A DNA stretch of 64,000 nucleotides from Tubulanus polymorphus (lineage: Eukaryota; Nemertea; Palaeonemertea; Tubulaniformes; Tubulanidae). This document shows positions 49,001 to 56,900 of the stretch, in pieces. The notes below the pieces were generated by a model. That model was not told where the DNA came from. It did not search any database and saw nothing but the letters and a program-made list of their open reading frames with translations. A program made the position numbers and the translations under genes. Each line of letters begins with the position of its first letter. The first letter of the stretch is position 1. The DNA lies in NCBI RefSeq assembly GCF_964204645.1, contig NC_134035.1, positions 9,052,501-9,116,500 of the forward strand, given 5' to 3'.

Positions 49001-50433
49001 AGGCAGAGTAAATCCATACCGGTCTCCGGTTCGAGACCGAGTTTAGGCATTAGAGACATCAATGTCGGGTGATTCTGCATGAAATCATTGAAATCTTTCG
49101 GGGCTTAAAACGAAAATAAATGAGTGTTACTGAGAGTTTATATTCAATAATGCATTTAACCCCTCACAAGCTATCACAGTAAAACTCGCCTATTCGGATA
49201 ACGGTTTCATTCGGATTTTCACTTATTTCGGACTAAAATTCCAGTCCCCTCTAGTTATTTCTATTCAAATGAAAGTGCACATAATTCGGATTTTGGTTAA
49301 TTCGGACAAAATATTCCAGCCCCAGGTGATCCGAATTACGCAAGTTCTACTGTACTTAATATTCTTACGTTTTGGAACTTTAAGGTGAACCGGTAGGATG
49401 CCATTCTCTCCGTAAAGGCCTGAAAATAAAGAACCAGACCAGGTCATTTCAATGGCTACTAACCTCAGCGATGTAGTTTCAGTAGGGCTAAATAATCACT
49501 GGAATAGAAAGCGATATGTTCAATTTAAATCATGATGGGGGTTAAATCAGTAGGCCTAACCTGTGTGGTTTAGTTTCACGTTCGGATATTTTCACAAACC
49601 AGTCAGTAATGAGAAGCCCATCTTATTATAAAAGCTTACCACCAATGAATAGGTAACTATCTAGATGAGGGCTAACCCAAATACCAGATTCAGATTGGTA
49701 TTCTGTAAATCGCACAATGGTATGTAGTCTAGTACCTAGCCGTCGTTCCACAAACAACGATGTAGGGAACCAGTAACAACGACTGGTATTCAGACTAAAT
49801 GGTATTGTACCAACGTCAAACACTAGTTAGTTACCTTATAGTCGGTGGTACGCTTTTTTTAATAGGATAGGCTTATACCATAAATTGTGGATTGTGAAAT
49901 ATCTGATCATGAAATTAAAGCATAGACAGGTTACTGACTACGTCAATCACCAGTTTTTTAGACTCTCAGCCACACATTATTGGTTATTGATAAAAAAGAA
50001 ATTGGTTTCATCTTGGGCTAAATCTTATTCTCGGGGTTTCTGGGGTTGGCATCCAATGATCATTGTCCTTCCTTCTTATGCCCTTCCTTGTCTTGTTTGT
50101 CAATGCTGTCGTCGCATCTCGAGAAGGAAGGAGAGGACCTCTTTCAAGAGTGCTACATCTACTCTATCTGGCCACTCGAGCACAGCACCAGTTTGCTTTC
50201 GAAATAGCCATTATTTTAGGAAGCTCTGTCTAGAATCACTCCAGAACACCTGGGTGAATCCTTTATAATGAAACCGGCTGCCCTGGGACTCCAAATGGTA
50301 ATAAAGACTTGATTTAACGTTGAATTGATGGTGTTATACCTGGAATTTGGACGTAAAGCGACGCGAATGCGAACAAATATACAACCGACATCGCCCACAG
50401 ATACAGATCTCTCGTTAGATGATACGAGCTCAT
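31423..50433 (-). CDS. LMF2: Lipase maturation factor 2 (ER multi-pass membrane protein)
   Basis: Sixteen coding exons, 5' to 3': 50340-50433, 49369-49419, 48901-49103, 48312-48340, 47657-47859, 46663-46841, 38063-38186, 37419-37571, 36854-36959, 36672-36768, 36013-36128, 33739-33863, 33188-33301, 32838-32943, 32295-32406, 31423-31584; 657 aa, all phases consistent. Family landmarks in order: start [146 protein letters not shown]. The KLTSxCPxWWGLT and YGLFRRMTG forms fit LMF2 better than LMF1. LMF proteins act in the endoplasmic reticulum in folding and assembly of dimeric lipases (shown best for LMF1). A hydrophobic segment ([18 protein letters not shown]) closes the protein. Intron 6 (38187-46662) contains a complete opposite-strand Roc-COR gene. 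Confidence 0.95.
31785..31960. mobile_element. Inverted-repeat element with hammerhead-like boxes
   Basis: Two facing halves: on the plus strand GCTGAAGAATATATC...GAATATAGTCGAAACG, and on the minus strand CCTGAAGATGACTATT...GATATAGTCGAAAAG. Each half shows CTGAAGA, a short stem and GAAA. A related element is at 38870-39020. LMF2 intron 15. Confidence 0.55.
32055..32285. repeat. Tandem repeat ('aatgtattaccag')
   Basis: Units based on TAATGTATTACCA, with AGGAGTGCATCTAACATATT and AGGAGTGAATTTAATGTTTT as equivalent positions of an about 85-bp higher-order period (2.7 copies). LMF2 intron 15, directly upstream (plus-strand sense) of exon 15. Confidence 0.7.
32455..32810. repeat. Tandem array of 'acttaagaccagtctaagctc' units, about 50 bp
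   Basis: A unit of about 50-60 bp (AACAACTTAAGACCAGTCTA, then AGCTCATTTTGGTTCTATAA, TCAATCT) repeats about six times. The flanks, GGTTGCATAGTCATGGCTTA and CTTAAGTCATGACTTCACCC, are inverted repeats, so the array is the interior of a larger palindromic element. Single-unit relatives occur at 13845-13930 and 36250-36480. LMF2 intron 14. Confidence 0.8.
34090..34500. mobile_element. CpG-rich inverted-repeat element inside another repeat
   Basis: About 34166-34480 has terminal inverted repeats AGCTCAGGCCGACTAACGAC and CTCGTAAGTTGGCCTGAGCT and an unusually CpG-rich interior (for example ACGACTCAACGGTCATG). It lies within a flanking element that starts CCCAGTTGCATAGTCATC. No ORF. LMF2 intron 11. 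Confidence 0.6.
34510..34690. repeat. Short inverted-repeat element (TGCTCAAAAG family)
   Basis: GCCAATTGCTCAAAAGTTGG at the left and AAACTTTTGAGCAACTAACC at the right; interior ATAGATACCATAGTAACAAC and CTATCCACTGGTTAAC match the copies at 1110-1250 and 12637-12800. Confidence 0.65.
35705..35935. repeat. Repeat of the 'gtggccac' family
   Basis: CAGGGTGGCCACTTTTTCTC, GACATGTGCATTGTTTTCTC, TGACTTGATCTGCTAAGAAT, CCAGGTTAGGTGGCTACGC. LMF2 intron 11. A further diverged copy lies at 41000-41280 (GGCGGCTACTTTTATTTGAC to GGTATAAAGTGACCACCCC) inside the Roc-COR gene. Confidence 0.6.
36245..36480. repeat. Inverted 'ttgcacagtcgtgacttaag' element
   Basis: CAAGTTGCACAGTCGTGACT and CTAAGCCATGACTGTGCAT are inverted ends. 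The interior has TTAAGACTGATCTTAAGTTG and CTATAGAACTAAGTTGGTC. Same superfamily as the array at 32455-32810. LMF2 intron 10. Confidence 0.6.
36967..37012. repeat. (AAT)n microsatellite
   Basis: GATGATAATAATAATAATAA and onward, about 13 AAT units with two GAT interruptions, 8 bp upstream (in transcript sense) of the LMF2 exon 9 acceptor at 36959. On the transcript this gives a TTA-rich tract close to the splice acceptor. Confidence 0.9.
38870..39020. mobile_element. Inverted-repeat element, relative of 31785-31960
   Basis: GAAATGTTTCCTCGATCTAA / CAGCTCAAGGAAACATTTC ends, with facing TTTATTCAACGTTTCGACTA and GCGTTGAATAAACTATC blocks and a central CTTCAGCATTTCTGAAGATG. Lies between LMF2 exon 7 and the Roc-COR first exon. 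Confidence 0.6.
39665..46348 (+). CDS. LRR-Roc-COR (ROCO) GTPase, MFHAS1-like, nested in LMF2
   Basis: Exons 39665-39748, 42471-42720 and 43371-46348, all in phase; 1103 aa. The start [16 protein letters not shown] leads into a basic Ser/Lys-rich linker ([18 protein letters not shown]), about 15 leucine-rich repeats (residues about 95-470, e.g. [15 protein letters not shown]), a Roc GTPase domain and a COR-like C-terminal region. Roc motifs: P-loop [11 protein letters not shown] (about residue 523), WELGG at the G3 position (about 570, Glu where Ras-type proteins have Asp) and GTKLD at G4 (about 631). Directly after G4 lies a six-unit heptad repeat, EADGxxF (residues 638-679). No kinase, ankyrin or death domain follows, so architecture and length match MFHAS1/MASL (human about 1050 aa), which acts in innate-immune and PP2A-linked signalling. 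The large last exon holds nearly all domains and is very CpG-rich. The gene lies whole inside LMF2 intron 6 on the opposite strand. Confidence 0.9.
39818..40095. repeat. Dispersed repeat copy, pair of 90-345
   Basis: Begins CAGTGTTCTCCGCAACAGG and retains TTTCATTTTTACATTCACCC and TCGATGTCAATATTCTATC. Roc-COR intron 1. An ORF across it is incidental. Confidence 0.7.
41671..41742 (+). CDS. Candidate alternative first coding exon of the Roc-COR gene
   Basis: ATG followed by 24 codons ([20 protein letters not shown] then NLQQ) ending CAGCAG|GTTCGT. The phase is 0, the same as the 39665-39748 exon, which also ends CAGCAG|GT, so either could splice to 42471 and give a full-length protein with a different N-terminus. 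The donor GTTCGT is weaker than GTACGC. Inferred only from ORF, phase and donor. Confidence 0.4.
42165..42430. repeat. Dispersed repeat of the 'gatccgcccctg' family
   Basis: GGCAGGGGCGGATCCTGGGC at one end and CCCCCTGGATCTGCGCCTG at the other, with GGGGCACTCACTATAATGG and AAGGGCACTAAAAATC between: two facing family ends, immediately before the Roc-COR exon 2 acceptor. Confidence 0.6.
42740..43040. mobile_element. piggyBac-like MITE copy D
   Basis: CTTTTCAGCACATCTACACT at the left; AAAGATGGCAGCACCTGATG and ACATCGCACCGCGGTGTAG within; ends near GCAATGGAGGGGTTTAAG. Roc-COR intron 2. The ORF at 42862-43077 is repeat, not gene. Confidence 0.65.
43147..43300. repeat. Dispersed repeat, copy of 19488-19672
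   Basis: CCCCGATATACCGCCCACAT, GGTGCAGAACGATTTTGGCG and AGGGTGGCGGTATA; Roc-COR intron 2. Confidence 0.65.
44948..45073 (+). repeat. Coding 21-bp tandem repeat in the Roc domain
   Basis: Six 21-bp units on GAGGCAGACGG(A/T)(G/A)AAA..TTC encode [42 protein letters not shown]. It adds 42 residues right after the G4 motif without breaking the frame. Confidence 0.95.
46970..47215. repeat. Dispersed repeat of the 'gatccgcccctg' family
   Basis: GGGGCTGGCCTGAATATTGG, AAGGGCATATCATTGG, and end GGGGGTGTTCCAGTCCACCC. LMF2 intron 5. Confidence 0.5.
47395..47615. repeat. MITE of the 'cctggaaaa' family, reverse
   Basis: GGGAAGCCACTGATTTTTCC, AATGAATCAGAGAAATATC, and CCTGAGTTTTCCAGGTATTT then AGTGGCCACCC. 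LMF2 intron 5. A related copy lies at 37690-37900 in LMF2 intron 7. Confidence 0.6.
48658..48797. mobile_element. piggyBac-like MITE fragment E
   Basis: GCTAGTACGCCATATTGCAG to CAGTCAGTACTGAAAACG with TTAAATCC at the end: the right half of the family (compare 24100-24285). LMF2 intron 3. Confidence 0.5.
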
Positions 50434-50990
50434 TGTGGCATCGATTTCTGGGCAGAAAAAGCGAGGAATTTAGCGAGAATGTTTTCTATTTTTTGAAGCG
50501 GCTTAAAGAGCCGAACAACATCTGTTTCGGGTACATGCGCATCGAAATAGTTATCCGCTTCGGAAAGTATTTTCTACTGTTCAAACTGCATTTATTACCA
50601 AATTATGAATAGAAATAATGAAAATTAACTAAAGAACGTGATATGTGGTTTTAATCGCCGATTTAAAAGTCGATGCACTCAATGAACACGTTTGTATGCA
50701 AATTGCAGATGCGGACTCGGCAACCGGACGAAATGAAGCATCCTCCACCTTCCACAAACAAGAGAAAAAGAGGACGATATTTAAATACTATATAAGAATA
50801 TATTTACACTATAATAGTAATGATAATATTAATAATGTGACATATAACCACCATATTTTACACAATCATTAACATAAAATTCTGTACCATTAAAAATCGG
50901 TTGCTATAAAAAAATAAATAGTTCGACTCGAATCCCTTGCGGCGACGAACTGCCGTGTAAAACTGAAGTCCAAATAAAAAATTTATATAA

Positions 50991-53900
50991 TCATATATCG
51001 TCGTGAGACGGAACTCGGTATCCTTCCAGTTCCTCGTGATGTCGTTTCAGTGATAAAAGTTTCAGCGATACTGAATCCATACCGGACTCCGATGAGTTTT
51101 CATCAGTAGAGATTTGTAGGTTATAATTATTAGCCTGAAAATATAAAAGATGAATTATTAATTCATCAAAGATGAACACAAGACGAACCATGCGCCACGC
51201 CCTAAATAACAAGGAGGCCACTTTCCATCCATTTACTAATTCCCTGAGTTTTTTCCTGAATTTTTTGTTATAACACAATTCCATGAGTGAATCCAAGAAA
51301 TTTCTAGGTTGAAAATGTCATGTTACAATTTATTCATTTCTCATCCCTGAATTTTCCAGGTTTTAGGTTCAATTTGTCAACGTTTCCCTGATTTTTTCTA
51401 GATTTTTCTGATTCCTTCAGCAATCCAGTCTTTCAAGTCAGTGGCAACCGTGAATAACCAATTTTCCCCCTACTAACATTACAGAGATGCACAAAGGGCT
51501 TCACAAATCCCCCTGCAAAAAATTCCTTATTTTGAAAATTCCTATGAAAGGATTAATTAAGACGACTAATAAGAAACTACGAAGTTTAGTAACAAAAGGA
51601 TATTGACATTAGAAATTATTTCTTGAATTATTTTCTTATTTAGAAATACTTCTACATCATGCACTGCCCTGACTATTTCCCCAACCCTTCCTAATTTCTT
51701 TACAAGAGGTTCCTTGCGTAATTCATTACCGGTACCAGCAAGAAAACCTAGACAATTTTCATGATTTTCAAGAAGAGTCGTTATTAGATATTTTTGAAGA
51801 AAATATGCAATTTCTGAAAGTGAGTGTTGTTAAAAAATTTGCAATCTTTGATTCGACGAAAAGGGGAACCTTAAGACCCGAGACCACCCCCCAAAATTCA
51901 CTTCTGGGAATTGAAACGCGTGTCTAGTAATGTGTGATGCGTACCAGTTGTAACGTAGCGGCGAACAGGCGACAAACTTCGTGCGGCGTTTGAGTTTTAG
52001 CGATGTCGTTAAACGACACCGATCGCGATTTAGTCGGGAAACTTTCGAGAACGGCGCTGCCATACGAGTGAATATCGAACGCCGGGCGAGTTTCCTGCGA
52101 AATAGAAATACAAAATTATTCCGATAAAACTAGCAGTATTTCAGTAAAACTATCATCAACTGAACCGAAAAATGTCGAACGAACCTCTTCTTCTAGTTTC
52201 GGGACGACTTTATCTTCCCATTCACCGACTCGCTTCGATAATTCAGTCAATTCGGCGAATTTCTGAGCACTCGTCAGAAATTCATCCTACGAAATAAGAA
52301 AACATACATCGAGGTTATGTTCTGTTCCCTACCAGCTTGGAAAACAACCCATATGGGAATCATTCACTTTACATCCACGTAAAATATGAATTTTTCAACC
52401 CCTCATGTATGCAATAACAGCCATTTTTCATACACATTATTTAAGCATTACAGTACGCAATTGCACGGACCCCTCCACATCCCGTAATGTGTACGTAATA
52501 AATGAATGACTCCTGCAATCCCGCGTAATTCAGTTATGAATTTCTCCGAAATTTTATTATCTGGGTCCAAAGTTTAACTAATTTTTTATGTAATTGCTAT
52601 TGGTTACTTCATATTTTCAATGAGGAAAACGATTCAAACTTAACCAATTTTGGATTAAACTTTTTTTCATGAAACTTGGCCCGGTACTTACCACATATTT
52701 TCTAACCAACTCCTCGTACGATTGCGAACACAATAAATCAGATTGCTGCGAGAATAAATCATCGTCGATTCGAGCTGCGTTCACGGCTAACGGGTCGTCG
52801 TGAATATCAACCGCCGCGCCGACATCATCAAAATCAACAACATTATCATCATCTCCGTCATCGTCGTCAGCGGCATCTAATAATAACAACAGTTCAGAAA
52901 GAACACAAAATATAAAATCAAAGCTTCTCGTAACGATGGGCATATTCTTGAAAAAAATACAACTTCCAACGCAGCTAAATCTTAATGACCTGCAGGTATA
53001 CCGAGTTAAGACTGAAAAGAGTCTGATGACTTCGGTTAAAGGGTCGTTACTTTCTCATGTCGATCCGATGAGCTTTCGGTAGATTTTACACTCATATATG
53101 GCCTGGTATCACTTGGTGCTAGTTCCCTTCAACGACAGACCAGCTCACAAATCATACCAGGACACATACAGTATAATCCTTACGTCTATAATATCCTGAT
53201 TCAACGATAGAATAGACGCCAATACATCGGCAGCACAACACGATCGTTTGCGGCTTACTTGTCCGTAGAGTTATAGGGTATGAATGTTTTCGATTGAGAA
53301 TTCAAATTCGAAATATTTACCCAAATATTCAGGCTCCGTAAATCTCGGTTCTTCCTCTTCTTGCTCATAAACATCGACAGCGTTGGCTCCATAATTGTTC
53401 TGAAATAGTTCAAACCACAAGCTTATAACAGTCATAACGAATCACGGAGATATTTGTATCAGGGTCCCTATAGATCAGTCATTCCTGGATATAAGGAGAA
53501 AATCTCACATTTCTAGGAAGTGTCTGCATCCCTTAGTTTCATACTGTAGATTCTTAAATCAGTACGTTTTATATGGGTAAACCGTTAATTCATGGTTTAG
53601 TAAGCAAATTTTTATTCTTACGACTACCTAAACTCGATAACTAATATGGCAAAAAACAAATCCCAACTATCACAATTTAAGCATAGTTTACTGTACAACT
53701 ACTAACTAGACAAATATTTCTAATTGCCTATTTCTCAAAATTGAAGGAGTCTAATTATTCCTCACCGAACGAACCCCTTAAAGGAGTTTCAAAGGAATCA
53801 AGAAGTCGTAGGGACCCTGTATGATGAAAATGTGTAAAATACAAACCCGAATCAATGTTTTCAGTTGTTTACTGATCTGTTGCCGGCGCTTGTATTCGGT

Positions 53901-56900
53901 CCAATAAAGACGTTCGAACCCTGCGTACGACGGAACCTTTAACGCATTACTCGTGAATTTTGATCTATGCGAATCTGTAAACGACAAATGAATGAAATTC
54001 ATCATCGCGATAAATTCTTCAGAGCTTTCATTTTCTTCTTTAAAACTATTTTCATTCAGAAATATTCCGATATTTTTCTATACAGTAGACTGCGCTTGCA
54101 TCCAGCGAATGCAGGACTGAGGATTTTCCAAGACGCAGTTGAAGCAGGGATGAGTCGTTATCTGACGAAAAATCTGAATTAAGAAAATCTATACATTTCA
54201 TATTGATATTCAATCTGTCGTCCGGAGCATGTGCGATAATCTGATGTAACAAATCCTACTAGAGCCATCCATGAATATGAAGGTCAACAGTTGCCTGAAG
54301 CCCTAGTATCACTTGGTGCTAATGTGAGTAAATACAATTAGCCCACAAGTGATATTAGGACCCGAGAAAATGTAATAGAACTGGCAGAATGAATGGGGAA
54401 CCCAAAAAACCAGCTCAACAGATGGCGTAGCGAGCAGTGGGTCTTTTGGTGTCAAAATGCGTTCATTTTCAATGAACTTTGAACTGGACTCCTGAATCCT
54501 GATATTATCACAACACCCACCAAATATACAATTCTCTCATTCTTCCTACTCGGATATCGGTATAGTTTTCATGAAAAATTGATTCATTTTAGGAGAAAAT
54601 TTCATTCGGATTTGATTGAAATGTAGAAGGAATCGAACGCTGACGACCACCTACAAACTTGGCATATGCTCGGAATCCGCAATTGCCACTGTAGCACTCT
54701 GGGTATGCAACCCATCGTCGATTATCTATGGGTCATTCCTGGTATCATTTGGTGCTAGTAAATTCATCTAACCACCACACAAATCATATCAGGAACAATC
54801 TCACAAGAGAAACTACTATCATAACTCAATTCTATTTTCCTAGCTAAGTGGTGAACTCAAATGCATTGCTCTTCACACTTTCCTCGAGATGAAAAGAAAC
54901 GGTAAATTCCTGGTATCACTTGGTGCTAGAGTTCCCTATAATCGTCCAGAACACACAAGTTATAACAGGAAAATACACGTTTCTGTCGGGGGAGCAAAGT
55001 AAAACCTAGAACAGAATCCAGTTGTTGAGAGTATTCTAATCTTTCAGCCCTGGTATCATTTGGTGCTAGCTACTTATTATGATTGATGCTATCACACAAA
55101 TGATTCCAGGCCTGATAGAACTAGTAGCACTAGGTTCCTGCTATCGACGTACATCGGCTAGCATGTGCCCTGGTATCTCCTGGTGCTAGTCGTCTAGTAA
55201 CACACACTATCACTCAGGATATAACAGGCCACTAACTATTAGCTATCGCCCAATAATAATATTCACTACTAACTATTCATTCTAATATTTGATTTTCCAT
55301 AATTCTCCGATTGCTCTACAATCCAGTTATTCGAGTCAAATACTAAACCGTCGAATTGACATGAGAAATTCCAACCCGAGGATTATAGGATCAGCGAATA
55401 TGAGAGCACTAGTCCTGATATCACCTGGTGCTAGTATACCGTCTAATCGACTAGCACACAGATTATATCAGGATCAGGACACCACACTCTGAATCCTATT
55501 CTGAGTATAGTAGAATAACCATTTTTTAACATCACCCGACGATGGTCTCTATAGAGTCCGAAACATTATGTCTTTTGTTTTAAACTTATGACAAATAAAA
55601 CGTTTCTTATCTTTATAAGAATTTTGTGTAAGAATTTTGGGGGTTTTAAACTTATTATGGATTGAGAGAAAATCCACATTTTGTCCATATTTTAGTCATT
55701 GTACTTACAAGCTTTAGAGAGAAATTGACAGAGAGGAACATCCTTAGTCGGTTTGACGTTTCTGTCGCTTTTCTTATTTGTTTTCAACGCAGCAGGAATC
55801 ACCAGTTTCACTGAAAACAAAAAGGTCAGTCGGAAATGTAAGAAGCATATATAAATCTTAGCAAGAGTCTTCGATAAATAGACATTACCTTTCTTGGGAG
55901 GTTTCTCTTTTTCGACAGTCGTTTGATGAGGATCGAGTAGTTGCCAAAAATCAGTTTTCTGCAATAACATATCTTATGATAAATAACATAATTTACTGCA
56001 ATATTCAAGACTTCCAACTTTAGTGTTCAAAATTAATTGAACAATGAGCGTCTAAAACTAACATGGAGCGGTTGTTTAACTTACCTTTGATTTAGATGCA
56101 GTGGCGTCTTCAAGATTAGATGTAAACTGTACTCGTTTACGACGCAGCTGCATGTGCTGCTGATTTGCATCGGGCTACAAACATAAAACACACCAACATG
56201 AACCCTCTACTCAGGGTGGCCACTATCCGTCCATTTAACAAATACAGTGACTATTCCAAGGCAAAAATGTTGTTTTTTTTCCCTGATATGACTCTATCGG
56301 CTAAGAATCCAATCAATGAACACAGTCAAATATGTTAAACAGACGGAAAATTTTCGATCTTATTGACAATATAGCAATCTCAGTAAATTTCCCCTTTTCC
56401 CCTGATCTTAAGCTTTTTTTTCATACAAAATTCCCTGAATATTCCCCGATTTCCAATAAAGAGGCCACCCTGCTTCATAAAACCATTTATTCGTTCCCCG
56501 TGAGAAAAACCTGGTCATTTTCTTCAGAACTTACTAGTTCTTGATGAGGAGCCTCATTGACAGAAACTTCCGCAGCCGCCGCTGGATCTGGAATTTCATC
56601 GAAATCCCCGCCGCCATCGTCATCATCGTAGCGATCATCGCCAACATCATCCGACCGAACCTCACACACTTCATCATTTCGCATGACGTCACCCGTAGAT
56701 GGCGCCGATATTGCCGTCGTTAACTGCGTCGCCGATGACGATTCTTTCAACAATGATAAATGCGACAGGTCTAGAATCAGCGATCCGATTCGTAGAATTT
56801 CCGACGTGTTCATTCGGAAATCTAAACGACTGCCAATTAATTCTCCTTTACGACTGTAAATACGAGAAACACTTTAATTAACGCATTATCTACGCGAGAC

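Noticed and set aside
49885-50268. 127-aa plus-strand ORF in LMF2 intron 1
   Set aside because: No family resemblance, biased toward basic and Cys/Ser residues, no promoter or poly(A) context; possibly an old repeat.
31423-50433. Two separate LMF genes flanking the Roc-COR gene
   Set aside because: Exons 1-6 and 7-16 each hold half of one LMF2 protein, with no repeated domain, and join in phase at a continuous conserved stretch ([20 protein letters not shown]).
53102-55472. Reading the NCAPH2 hairpins as a CRISPR-like or simple satellite array
   Set aside because: Spacing is irregular (about 110 to 1140 bp) and only the stem-loops are shared. The conserved 8-mer is at the start of one arm, and changes are paired between arms, which fits pre-miRNAs better.
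53102-55472. Plus-strand transcription of the same hairpins (CCUGGUAUCAC... as the 5' product)
   Set aside because: Possible in principle, but the invariant segment then lies in the middle and 3' part of the 5' arm and not at a seed; the minus-strand reading puts it exactly at nt 1-8 of a 3p product and in sense with the host gene.
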